Of a DNA stretch of 58,356 nucleotides, positions 51,191-58,356 are shown one piece after another. The stretch's first letter is position 1; each line of letters begins with the position of its first letter. The stretch comes from an uncultured Sphingosinicella sp. (lineage in GTDB: Bacteria > Pseudomonadota > Alphaproteobacteria > Sphingomonadales > Sphingomonadaceae). Where the stretch lies: the NCBI RefSeq assembly GCF_902806315.1, contig NZ_CADCWD010000061.1, positions 1 through 58,356 on the forward strand, read 5' to 3'. Both the position numbers and the translations under genes were made by a program. The notes beneath the pieces are model-generated. The model was given only the letters and a program-made list of their open reading frames with translations. It was not told the DNA's origin and searched no databases.

Positions 51191-52134
51191 CAGGCGGTTT
51201 CCAGCTCGGATTCCTGAGCGGAGCGCATCTCGCGCGCCGCCGCTTCGCCGGCGATGGCGACGAAAGCGTCGTGAAGGCCGGGGCGCTCGATCGAGAGTTC
51301 CTCGATGCCGGCGCCGCCTTCGATCAGCGCCTTGAGGAGCGGCTCGATGCCGCTTTGCGGAAGCTCGAAGTGGAAGACGCCGTTCTCATTGGCCGCATCG
51401 GCGGGAAGCGCCGAGCGCCAGGGGCCGTCCGTGAGGCGGGTGCGCAGGCGAACTTGCGGGCGGAGGCGGTCGCGGGCCTCGGCGACGCGCCCCTCGAACC
51501 GGACCTTGCCGCCGGCGATGATGGCGATCCGCTCGCACAAGCGCTCGGCATGGGCGATGACGTGGGTGGAGAAAATGATGGTGGCGCCGGCTTCCGCTTC
51601 GGCGCGGATGAGGTGCTCGAGCCGGCCCTGGTTGATCGCGTCGAGGCCGGAAAAGGGCTCGTCGAGGACGATCAGCTTGGGGCGGTGGATGATGGTGCCG
51701 AACAGCTGCACGGTCTGGGCCATGCCCTTGGACAGGCTCTTGATCGGCTTGTCGACATAGTCGCCGAGGCCGTTTTCCGCGAGCATGCCGGCAGCGCGCT
51801 TCTTGCCGACCTCGAGCGGCAGGCCGCGCAGCGCGCCCATGAAGGCGATCGCGTCGCGGGCGGTCATGGCGGGGTAGAGGCCGCGTTCCTCGGGCAGGTA
51901 GCCGACAAGATGCGCCGCCTCGAGCGGGCGCTCGCGGCCGAGCAGCGTGCGGTGGCCCTGGTCGGGATCGATGATGCCGAGCAGCATGCGCAAGGTCGTG
52001 GTCTTGCCCGCGCCGTTGGGGCCGAGCACGCCGTAGATCGTCCCTTCCGGCACGGCGAGGTCGATGCCGTCCACCGCGGCCTTGCCGTCAAAGGCCTTGA
52101 ACAGGCCCCTTGCTTCTATTGCGAGCCCACCCAC
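51190..52134 (-). CDS. ABC transporter ATP-binding protein (NatA-like)
   Basis: 314 residues. Walker A GPNGAGKTTTLRML, Q loop and signature SLSKGMAQTVQL (variant of LSGGQ: LSKGM), Walker B LIVLDEPFSGLD and the H loop STHVI. The C-terminal extension (about 220-314) is the DUF4162-type tail usual in NatA-like ATPases. The start is a GTG at 52134; the longer frame reaches into the divergent queG gene. Energises the permease at 49979. Confidence 0.92.
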   Translation of the reverse strand: MGGLAIEARGLFKAFDGKAAVDGIDLAVPEGTIYGVLGPNGAGKTTTLRMLLGIIDPDQGHRTLLGRERPLEAAHLVGYLPEERGLYPAMTARDAIAFMGALRGLPLEVGKKRAAGMLAENGLGDYVDKPIKSLSKGMAQTVQLFGTIIHRPKLIVLDEPFSGLDAINQGRLEHLIRAEAEAGATIIFSTHVIAHAERLCERIAIIAGGKVRFEGRVAEARDRLRPQVRLRTRLTDGPWRSALPADAANENGVFHFELPQSGIEPLLKALIEGGAGIEELSIERPGLHDAFVAIAGEAAAREMRSAQESELETA

Positions 52135-52177
52135 CTTGGCACGTCCCCTTTGCGGATCAATGTGGTAGCGGCGGGTT

Positions 52178-53287
52178 GTGACGGTTAGCAAGCAGAAGCT
52201 GCGCCAGCGGATCGAGGCGGAGGCCCAGGCATTGGGCTTCGCCGCGATCGGCTTTGCACGGGCGGACGCGGCGCCCAGGACGGCCGAGCGGCTGCGCGAG
52301 TGGCTGGCGTCGGGCGCGCATGGCGACATGATCTGGATGGAAGAGACGGCGCAGCGGCGGGGATCTCCGGCCGGGCTGTGGCCGGACGTGCGCTCGGTGA
52401 TCTCGCTGGGGATGAGCTATGCGCCGGCCGTGGATCCGCTGGCGCTGGCGGGCGAGCGGGAGGTCGGGCGGATCTCGGTCTATGCGCAGGGCGCGGACTA
52501 TCACGACACCGTCAAGAAGGCGCTGAAGGCGCTGGCACGGTGGCTGGTGGCGGAGGCCGGGTGCGAGCTGAAGGTGTTTGTCGATACCGCGCCGGTCATG
52601 GAGAAGCCGCTCGCCGAAGCGGCGGGCCTGGGCTGGCAGGGCAAGCACACCAACCTCGTCAGCCGGACGGACGGGAGCTGGCTGTTCCTGGGCGCAATCT
52701 ACACCAGTTTGGAGCTGGGCGGCGAGATCGAGCCGAGCGAACCCCACCCAGTGCATTGCGGATCGTGCAGCGCGTGCCTGGACGCGTGTCCGACCGGCGC
52801 GTTTCCGGCGCCGTTCCGGCTCGATGCGCGGCGCTGCATCTCCTACCTCACGATCGAGCATAAGGGGCCGATCCCGCACGAATTCCGGGAAGCGATCGGC
52901 AACCGCATCTATGGCTGCGACGATTGCCTGGCGGTGTGCCCGTGGAACCGGTTCGCGGACACGGCGCGGCGCAACCAGGCCTTCGTGCCGAGGGCGGAGC
53001 TGGTCGCGCCGGCTCTCGCCGATTTGCTGGCGCTGGACGATGCCGGGTTCCGGCAGGTGTTCGCCGGGTCGCCGATCAAGCGGATCGGGCGGGGGCGGAT
53101 GGTTCGCAATGCGGCGATTGCGGCTGGGAATAGCGGGAGCGCGGCGCTTGTGGAGCCGTTGCGGAAGCTGGTGGGGGATGAGGATCCTGTAGTTGACGAG
53201 GCGGCACAGTGGGCTCTGTCGAAGTTGTTCTCCCCTGCCTTTGCGGGGGAGGGGGACCATGCGAAGCATGGTGGAGGGACCTTCTGA
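52178..53287 (+). CDS. queG: Epoxyqueuosine reductase, C-terminus from a repeat
   Basis: 369-residue cobalamin-dependent enzyme, the last step of queuosine synthesis in tRNA. Conserved VFVDTAPVMEKPLAEAAGLGWQGKHTN in pieces, with the catalytic Asp, and two [4Fe-4S] clusters: CGSCSACLDACPTGAF plus RRCIS, and GCDDCLAVCPW. A HEAT-like C-terminus follows. The last 18 residues (SPAFAGEGDHAKHGGGTF) are read from a palindromic repeat that also supplies the stop codon. GTG start. Confidence 0.93.
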   Translation: MTVSKQKLRQRIEAEAQALGFAAIGFARADAAPRTAERLREWLASGAHGDMIWMEETAQRRGSPAGLWPDVRSVISLGMSYAPAVDPLALAGEREVGRISVYAQGADYHDTVKKALKALARWLVAEAGCELKVFVDTAPVMEKPLAEAAGLGWQGKHTNLVSRTDGSWLFLGAIYTSLELGGEIEPSEPHPVHCGSCSACLDACPTGAFPAPFRLDARRCISYLTIEHKGPIPHEFREAIGNRIYGCDDCLAVCPWNRFADTARRNQAFVPRAELVAPALADLLALDDAGFRQVFAGSPIKRIGRGRMVRNAAIAAGNSGSAALVEPLRKLVGDEDPVVDEAAQWALSKLFSPAFAGEGDHAKHGGGTF

Positions 53288-53350
53288 CTCAGCAACGCCC
53301 CTCCACCACCCTTCGGGTGGTCCCCCTCCCCCGGAAATCCGGGGCAGGAT
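53229..53350. repeat. Palindromic repeat at the end of queG (copy C)
   Basis: Same family as the two copies in imuB: left arm CTCCCCTGCCTTTGCGGGGG, GGGGGACCATGCG, GGTGGAGGGAC, CCACCCTTCGGGTGGTCC and right arm CCCCCGGAAATCCGGGG. The 5' half is coding for queG. Confidence 0.8.
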
Positions 53351-53351
53351 A

Positions 53352-53729
53352 TTAGCGCGTCTGCCCTTTAGCCATCAGTGCCGCGACGCAGCTTGCTTTG
53401 TCGATGTCGCGGCCGTCGAGGAGGCGGGCGTCGATGTAGGTTACCACAGCCTCGCGGCCCTGCTGGGACTCGTAGAGATAGGTATCGAGGACGCAGACCG
53501 GCCCGGAAAATTGGAGCTTGCGGGCGCTGCCCTCGCGGACGTCCAGAGCGGGCGTGCCGAAGCGCGACTGAAGGGTGGCGGCGCTCTGGCCCATGACGGC
53601 GGCGAGGCCCGTGACGACCGCAGGAGCCGCGGCGGCGGCGCGAGGCGCCGGCTGGGTGGTCGCGGTCGGCGCGCAGGAAATGAGGAAAAGCGGCACGACG
53701 ACAGGTGCCCAACGCATGCTCAAGTTCAT
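53352..53729 (-). CDS. Small lipoprotein, hypothetical
   Basis: 125 residues with a lipoprotein signal (PLFLISC, Cys near 18), an Ala/Pro linker, and a C-terminal domain with LQSRFGTPALDVREG, a SmpA/OmlA-like turn, FSGPVCVLDTYLYE and KASCVAAL (two Cys). GGAG stands six bases before ATG 53729; ATG 53732 is an alternative. Common in sphingomonads; function unknown. Confidence 0.72.
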   Translation of the reverse strand: MNLSMRWAPVVVPLFLISCAPTATTQPAPRAAAAAPAVVTGLAAVMGQSAATLQSRFGTPALDVREGSARKLQFSGPVCVLDTYLYESQQGREAVVTYIDARLLDGRDIDKASCVAALMAKGQTR

Positions 53730-53855
53730 CATAGTCTCCCGCTTCGCACCTGATGTGCGCACACGGGCTCACCCGTCAATCGCTCAGGTTGCCCGCCGGT
53801 TGATCGCCCGCTAGGGCGCGTGCTTTCCCCGATCAGCCAAAAAAGAAAGAAGTCT

Positions 53856-54851
53856 GTGACCGACACCAGCCTGGACGTGCTCGCCATCGGCAATGCCATC
53901 GTCGACGTGATCGCAACCGCCGACGAATCCTTCCTGGAAGCCGAAGGACTGACCAAGGGCGGCATGCAGCTGATCGACGCCGAGCGGGCGGAAACGCTCT
54001 ACAGCCGGATGCGCTCGGGCCGGGAGATTAGCGGCGGATCGGCCGCGAACACGCTCGCCGGAGCAGCGGCGCTCGGCGCCCGCTGCGCCTTCATCGGCCA
54101 GGTCGCGGACGACCAGCTGGGCGCCGTGTTCACGCACGATATGCGCGCTCACGGCGTTCGCTTCGACACGCCCGCACGGCCGGGCGAACCGCCGACCGGC
54201 CGCGTTCTGATCCTCGTCACGCCCTGCGGGGAGCGGACCATGAACACGCTGCTCGGGGCCTCGCATTATCTGCCGATGGAGAGCCTGGACGAGGAGCTCG
54301 TGCGCGGCAGCTCGATCCTCTACCTCGAAGGCTATCTCTGGGATCCGGAGCAGCCGCGCGCGGTGATGCGGAGGGCGATCGAGGTGGCGCGCGCGGCCGG
54401 GCGCAAGGTCGCGATGACCTTGTCCGTCAACTTCATTATCGAATTGCACCGCGCCGACCTCCAGAGCCTGATCGACGACGGCCTGATCGACATCCTCTTC
54501 GTCAATGAGGAGGAGCTGCTCTGCCTTACGCAGGTGGAGGACCGCGAGAGCGCGCTCGCGCTCGTCACTTCGAAGGTGCCGCTGCTCGTCATGACCATGG
54601 GCCCGGACGGCGCGATGGCGGTGAAGGATGGGGAGCGGTTCACCGTGACCGCCGAGCCCGTGGAGCGCGTCGTCGACACGACCGGCGCGGGCGACCTGTT
54701 CGCCGCCGGCTTCCTGGCGGGTCACGCGCAGGGCCGCTCGATCGAAGAGTGCCTTCGCATCGGCGCCATCGCCGCGGCCGAAGTGATCAGCCATTACGGC
54801 GCCCGCCCGGAAGCGGATCTGAAGGCGCTGGTCGCCGCGAAACTCGGCTAA
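53856..54851 (+). CDS. Adenosine kinase, PfkB family
   Basis: 331-residue ribokinase/PfkB-family sugar kinase. N-terminus LDVLAIGNAIVDVIA, substrate loop GGSAANTLAG, and the ATP/anion-hole motif DTTGAGDLFAAGFL near 270 with the catalytic Asp. The proteobacterial set with ISGGSAANT and NEEE phosphorylates adenosine to AMP. The start is GTG 53856, with AGAAAGAAG upstream; a GTG at 53820 would add 12 basic residues. A bidirectional terminator follows. Confidence 0.88.
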   Translation: MTDTSLDVLAIGNAIVDVIATADESFLEAEGLTKGGMQLIDAERAETLYSRMRSGREISGGSAANTLAGAAALGARCAFIGQVADDQLGAVFTHDMRAHGVRFDTPARPGEPPTGRVLILVTPCGERTMNTLLGASHYLPMESLDEELVRGSSILYLEGYLWDPEQPRAVMRRAIEVARAAGRKVAMTLSVNFIIELHRADLQSLIDDGLIDILFVNEEELLCLTQVEDRESALALVTSKVPLLVMTMGPDGAMAVKDGERFTVTAEPVERVVDTTGAGDLFAAGFLAGHAQGRSIEECLRIGAIAAAEVISHYGARPEADLKALVAAKLG

Positions 54852-54982
54852 AACGCTTTTCTGCTGGGTTCGTCCGCCGAATCCGGTTCGCTTTGAGCGA
54901 AAGCCGAGAAGCGCAGCACGGACGTTTCTCGACTTCGCTCGAAACGAACGGGTCAAGCTCGACCTGATCTGAGTCAAAAAAA

Positions 54983-55008
54983 GGGAGGCCGAAGCCTCCC
55001 TTTTCTCT
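54983..55008. terminator. Bidirectional rho-independent terminator
   Basis: Stem AAGGGAGGC/GCCTCCCTT with a 4-base loop, preceded by a run of A and followed by T on each strand, between the convergent adenosine kinase and permease genes. Upstream, around 54920-54950, lies a short dispersed-repeat-like stretch. Confidence 0.88.
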
Positions 55009-55026
55009 TTCAGGTGCCTGCCTGGG

Positions 55027-56625
55027 TCAGGGCCGAATGTTCGGCTCGCCGCCGACCGTGCCGGCATCCTCGGGATAAGCGGGGAGATCCGGCTGATCGT
55101 CCTGCATCTCGCCATGCTGCAGGTTCGAATTGCGCATGCCGTAGACGAAGTAGAGCACGATCCCGCCCAGCATATACCACAGGAAGAACTGGAGGACGCT
55201 CCAGGGAACGGTGGTGATGAGGTAGAGGCAGGACAGGATGCCGAGCACCGGCAGAACCGGGTAGAGCGGCACCTTGAAGCCCCGCGGCAGCTCCGGCGCG
55301 GAGCGGCGCAGGTAGATGACCGACAGGCAGACGATCGCAAAGGCCGCGAGCGTGCCGACCGAGGTCATGTCGCCGAGCACGTTGATGTCGAAAAAGCCCG
55401 CCGCGATCGCGGTGATCAGGCCGACCAGGATGGTGTTGATGTAGGGGGTCTTGAGGCGCGGGTGCACCTTGGAGAAGACCTTGGGCAGCAGGCCGTCGCG
55501 AGCCATCGTGTAGAAGATGCGGGTTTGCGCATACATCAGCACGAGCACGACCGAGGTGAGGCCGATGATCGCGCCGACCTTGATGATCTTTGCGAGCCAG
55601 CTCCAGGTCGGGCCGAAATTGTCCACGACCACCGCGACAGGATCGGGAACGTTGAGCTGATTGTAGGGAACCAGCAGGGTCATGATCGCCGCCACCAACA
55701 TGTAGATGACGGTGCAGACCACCAGTGAGCCGATGATGCCGAACGGCATATCGCGCTTCGGGTCCCGCGCTTCCTGACCCGCCGTCGAGACGGCTTCGAA
55801 ACCGATATAGGCGAAGAAGACGATTGAGGCGGCCCGCATGATGCCGTCGACGCCGAACTTGCCCTCGCCCTCATTGGGCGGAATGAAAGGCGTCCAGTTC
55901 GCCGCGCTGAACTGTCCGAAGTTGGAGAGGACGATAAGGCCGCCGACCACGATGAAGGCGACGAGCACGCTCACCTTGATGGCGACGATGACATTGTTGA
56001 CCTTCGCCGATTCCGACACGCCGACTACCAGAAGGCCCGCAAGCGCGAGGCAGATCAGGAAGGCGGGCAGGTTGAAGAGGGTCGTCACCGTCTGCCCGTT
56101 GACGAGGACGGGCTGGCCTTCGCTCATCAACGTATAGCCTGCAGGGCCAGTGAACTGGGGCGGAATGACGAGGCCGAAGTCGGCGAGCAGACTGACCACA
56201 TAGCCGCTCCACCCGACCGCGACGACGGACGCCGCTAGACCATATTCGAGGAGGAGCAGGGCGCCCATGATCCAGGCGACGAATTCGCCGAGGGTCGCAT
56301 AGCCGTAGGTGTAGGCCGATCCGGACACCGGAAGCGTCGAGGACAGCTCGGCGTAGCAAAGCCCCGCAAAGGCGCAAACGATGCCGGCGACGACGAACGA
56401 GAGAAGAACCGCGGGACCCGCGTGCAGCGCCGCGGCGCTGCCGGTGCGGACGAAGATGCCCGCGCCGATGATGCAGCCGACGCCCAGCAGGAGGAGATTC
56501 CACTTGCCGAGCGTGCGCTTCAGCTCGCTGGTCTGCGTTTCGCGCTGAACCTGCGCGATGGACTTTCGCGCGAACATCCGTCCGACAAAACCTTTGGAGC
56601 CCCCGGGCGGCGCGACACTAGCCAT
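55027..56625 (-). CDS. APC-superfamily amino-acid permease (CAT-like)
   Basis: 532 residues with about 13-14 membrane helices. GVGCIIGAGIFVRTG in helix 1, GYATLGEFVAWIMG in helix 3 and FFAYIGFEAVSTAGQEARDP in helix 6 are hallmarks of the cationic-amino-acid-transporter (CAT) branch. A conserved loop IFYTMARDGLLP follows. Substrates are probably amino acids taken up with protons; specificity not readable. AAGGAG precedes ATG 56625. Confidence 0.92.
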   Translation of the reverse strand: MASVAPPGGSKGFVGRMFARKSIAQVQRETQTSELKRTLGKWNLLLLGVGCIIGAGIFVRTGSAAALHAGPAVLLSFVVAGIVCAFAGLCYAELSSTLPVSGSAYTYGYATLGEFVAWIMGALLLLEYGLAASVVAVGWSGYVVSLLADFGLVIPPQFTGPAGYTLMSEGQPVLVNGQTVTTLFNLPAFLICLALAGLLVVGVSESAKVNNVIVAIKVSVLVAFIVVGGLIVLSNFGQFSAANWTPFIPPNEGEGKFGVDGIMRAASIVFFAYIGFEAVSTAGQEARDPKRDMPFGIIGSLVVCTVIYMLVAAIMTLLVPYNQLNVPDPVAVVVDNFGPTWSWLAKIIKVGAIIGLTSVVLVLMYAQTRIFYTMARDGLLPKVFSKVHPRLKTPYINTILVGLITAIAAGFFDINVLGDMTSVGTLAAFAIVCLSVIYLRRSAPELPRGFKVPLYPVLPVLGILSCLYLITTVPWSVLQFFLWYMLGGIVLYFVYGMRNSNLQHGEMQDDQPDLPAYPEDAGTVGGEPNIRP

Positions 56626-56744
56626 CAACACTCCTTTTCGCCGGTGATCGGCGGTTCTTGTTTTTTGAGCCTTTGAGCCTAGCCAGATATTTCGCAGCCG
56701 CAAAGACGTTTAACGTCGGGCGACCGAACCGGCCGCCGCCCCCC

Positions 56745-57122
56745 TCAGCGCCCAAGCATCGGGCCGAGCGGCTGGCCGCCGAAGATATGGACGTGAAGGT
56801 GCGGCACCTCCTGCCCTGCGAGCCGGCCGATATTGGCGAGCAGGCGATAGCCGCGCGCGACGAGGCCCATGTCGCGGGCCACCTTACCCACGGCGCGGAT
56901 GAAGCCGGCAATCTCCTCGTCCGAGCCGCGCTCGGAAAAATCGTCCCACGAGACGTAGGCGCCTTTCGGGATGACGAGGATATGGACCGGCGCCTGCGGG
57001 TTGATGTCGTGAAAGGCGAGCGCGTGATCGTCCTCGTAAATGCGCTTGGACGGGATCTCGCCGCGCAGGATGCGCGCGAAGATGTTGCTGGGGTCGTAAG
57101 GCTTGGTGGCGTCGATCGGCAT
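56745..57122 (-). CDS. HIT-family hydrolase (HINT-like)
   Basis: 125 residues with the HIT motif HLHVHIFGG (catalytic His triad) near the C-terminus, and IFARILRGEIPSKRIYEDDHALAF at the N-terminus. HINT-type proteins hydrolyse adenosine 5'-phosphoramidates and similar AMP esters. All His are present. Divergent from sspB; adenosine kinase is near but on another transcript. Confidence 0.93.
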   Translation of the reverse strand: MPIDATKPYDPSNIFARILRGEIPSKRIYEDDHALAFHDINPQAPVHILVIPKGAYVSWDDFSERGSDEEIAGFIRAVGKVARDMGLVARGYRLLANIGRLAGQEVPHLHVHIFGGQPLGPMLGR

Positions 57123-57212
57123 GTGGGCGTCTCCCTCCGCTCAGCTAGCCAAGCTTGCACTCCCGGCGCAACGCGCTTGACCGGTTACCGCGCGGCGCTA
57201 CGAGTCGTCTTC

Positions 57213-57695
57213 ATGAGCGACAACACGCCCGACAGCCTGATTCCCTATGACGAGATCGTCCAGGAGGCGCTGCGGGCGGTCGTCGGCCGCGTGCTGGGCG
57301 AGGTCGAGACCACCGGCCGCCTGCCCGGCGAGCATCATTTCTACATCACCTTCAAGACCGGCGCTCCCGGCGTCGACATTCCGCGGCACCTGTCGGAGCG
57401 CTTTCCCGACGAGATGACGATCGTCATCCAGAACCGCTTCTGGGACCTGAAGGTCGCCGAGGACGGGTTCGAAGTCGGGCTGAGCTTCAACCAGGCGCCG
57501 GCCAAGCTGGTCATTCCGTTCGCGGCGATCACCGGGTTCGTCGATCCGGCCGTCAATTTCGCGCTGCAGTTCCAGGCGCAGGTCGAGGAAGCCGAGCCGC
57601 AGGGGCACGAGCAGGCCGAGAACGATCCGCTCGCGGCCGAGCCGATCGAGGACGGGTCCAACGTCGTCTCGGTGGATTTCAAGCGGAAGAAATAG
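57213..57695 (+). CDS. sspB: SspB-family ClpXP adaptor (alphaproteobacterial type)
   Basis: 160 residues of the SspB-alpha family: LIPYDEIVQEALRAVVG, FYITFKTGAPGVDIP, LVIPFAAITGFVDP, and the C-terminal VVSVDFKRKK, which is the ClpX-binding tail. The adaptor brings ssrA-tagged proteins to ClpXP. The acidic linker between core and tail (about 125-150) is variable, as in the family. The longer upstream frame covers the divergent HIT gene and is rejected. Confidence 0.93.
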   Translation: MSDNTPDSLIPYDEIVQEALRAVVGRVLGEVETTGRLPGEHHFYITFKTGAPGVDIPRHLSERFPDEMTIVIQNRFWDLKVAEDGFEVGLSFNQAPAKLVIPFAAITGFVDPAVNFALQFQAQVEEAEPQGHEQAENDPLAAEPIEDGSNVVSVDFKRKK

Positions 57696-57816
57696 CCGGC
57701 TCCGCGGAGCCCTTTGCCCCCGCTCGGGCTGAGCTTGTCGAAGCCCCGCCTTTTCCTTAGCTGCCGCAAAAGAACAGCCCTTCGATATGTGGAGGGCGAG
57801 CGGAGTGAGAGATCCA

Positions 57817-58356
57817 GTGAGCAATAGCCGTACGGAAACCGACAGCTTCGGGCCCATCGAAGTGCCCGCCGATTGCCTGTGGGGCGCGCAGACGCAGCGC
57901 TCGATTGAGAATTTTCCGTTCGGCCCCCGCGAGCAGATGCCGCTGGAGATCGTGCATGCGCTGGGCTTCGTGAAGCAGGCGGCGGCGCGGGTGAATGCGC
58001 GGATCGGCGGGCTGGACGCGGAGCTTGCCGAAGCGATCCAGCGCGCCGCGGGCGAGGTCGCGTCGGGCCTCCATGACGACCAGTTCCCGCTCGTCATCTG
58101 GCAGACGGGCTCGGGCACCCAGTCGAATATGAACGCCAACGAGGTGATCGCCGGCCGCGCGAACGAGACGCTGACCGGGAAGCGCGGCGGCAAGGCGCCC
58201 GTCCACCCCAACGATCATGTCAACCAGGGGCAGTCGTCCAACGACAGCTTCCCGACCGCGCTGCACGTCGCGGCGGCGATTGCGGTGACGAAGCGGCTGC
58301 TTCCCGCGCTGCGGATGATGCAGGCGCGGCTCGCGGCGCAGGCCGAGGGCTGGGAC
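57817..58356 (+). CDS. fumC: Fumarate hydratase class II, 3' end cut by window
   Basis: First 180 codons of class II fumarase, the iron-independent enzyme that makes malate from fumarate in the citric-acid cycle. [41 protein letters not shown] and [14 protein letters not shown], the last with the substrate-site His, are all present. GTG 57817 is preferred; ATG 57787 in frame would add ten residues. The frame is open to the window end. The 120-bp gap before it holds a short GCTCGGGCTGAGCTTGTCG sequence of the kind dispersed in sphingomonads. Confidence 0.93.
   Translation, partial: MSNSRTETDSFGPIEVPADCLWGAQTQRSIENFPFGPREQMPLEIVHALGFVKQAAARVNARIGGLDAELAEAIQRAAGEVASGLHDDQFPLVIWQTGSGTQSNMNANEVIAGRANETLTGKRGGKAPVHPNDHVNQGQSSNDSFPTALHVAAAIAVTKRLLPALRMMQARLAAQAEGWD

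Overview
The window is high-GC alphaproteobacterial chromosome, most likely from a sphingomonad (Sphingomonas/Sphingosinicella type). The support is the family mix (UrcA proteins, DUF6894, DUF4345, DUF3617 lipoproteins, an SspB-alpha-type adaptor, an imuA/imuB/dnaE2 SOS cassette), general-stress promoters of the form GGAAC-N16/17-CGTT, and an SOS box of the alphaproteobacterial form GTTC-N7-GTTC. No rRNA, tRNA, CRISPR array, prophage or insertion sequence was seen. The first gene (D-aminoacylase) and the last (fumC) run off the window edges.

Layout. 1-3162: a cut D-aminoacylase, a SleB-type cell-wall hydrolase and a HisN-type histidinol phosphatase. 3193-10039, minus strand: a tightly overlapping histidine operon, yerC-hisG-hisD-hisCB-hisH-hisA-hisF-hisIE. 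Its hisC and hisB are one 552-codon gene and HisB has no phosphatase half; the convergent hisN can supply that step. 10040-15000: a candidate plus-strand RNA with a strong terminator, a small stress-type gene, an esterase lipoprotein, two urcA genes made by a segmental duplication that left broken tails of both flanking genes between them, and a LytS/LytTR-like pair. 15000-21700: small, very hydrophilic proteins, several behind EcfG-type promoters, mixed with an OsmC protein, a methyltransferase, an MBL hydrolase and a four-helix-bundle protein. 21680-34990: lipoproteins and envelope proteins, many as tandem paralogues, plus a GT22 mannosyltransferase-like gene, uvrB and a NAPE-PLD-like hydrolase. 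35013-41900: the mutagenesis cassette imuA-imuB // dnaE2, split by an oppositely oriented Phd/VapC-type toxin-antitoxin module; imuB carries two in-frame copies of a palindromic repeat whose third copy supplies the end of queG. 42033-46826: an M16 peptidase translationally coupled to a second sensor kinase/LytTR pair. 46944-58356: two convergent DUF6894 genes, a Crp/Fnr regulator, an O-antigen-ligase-like protein, an ABC-2 exporter, queG, adenosine kinase, an amino-acid permease, a HIT protein, sspB and the start of fumC.

Themes. Translational coupling is strong (ATGA, GTGA or TGATG overlaps through the his operon, the ABC exporter and the kinase/regulator pairs). Local duplication is frequent (urcA x2, DUF3617 x2, a secreted beta-rich family x2, DUF6894 x2, two LytTR modules). 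Repeat DNA has entered reading frames. The observations most worth checking are the HisC-HisB fusion in an enterobacterial-type operon, the repeats inside imuB and queG, the TA module between imuB and dnaE2, the duplication scar around urcA, and the set of stress promoters in front of small hydrophilic-protein genes.
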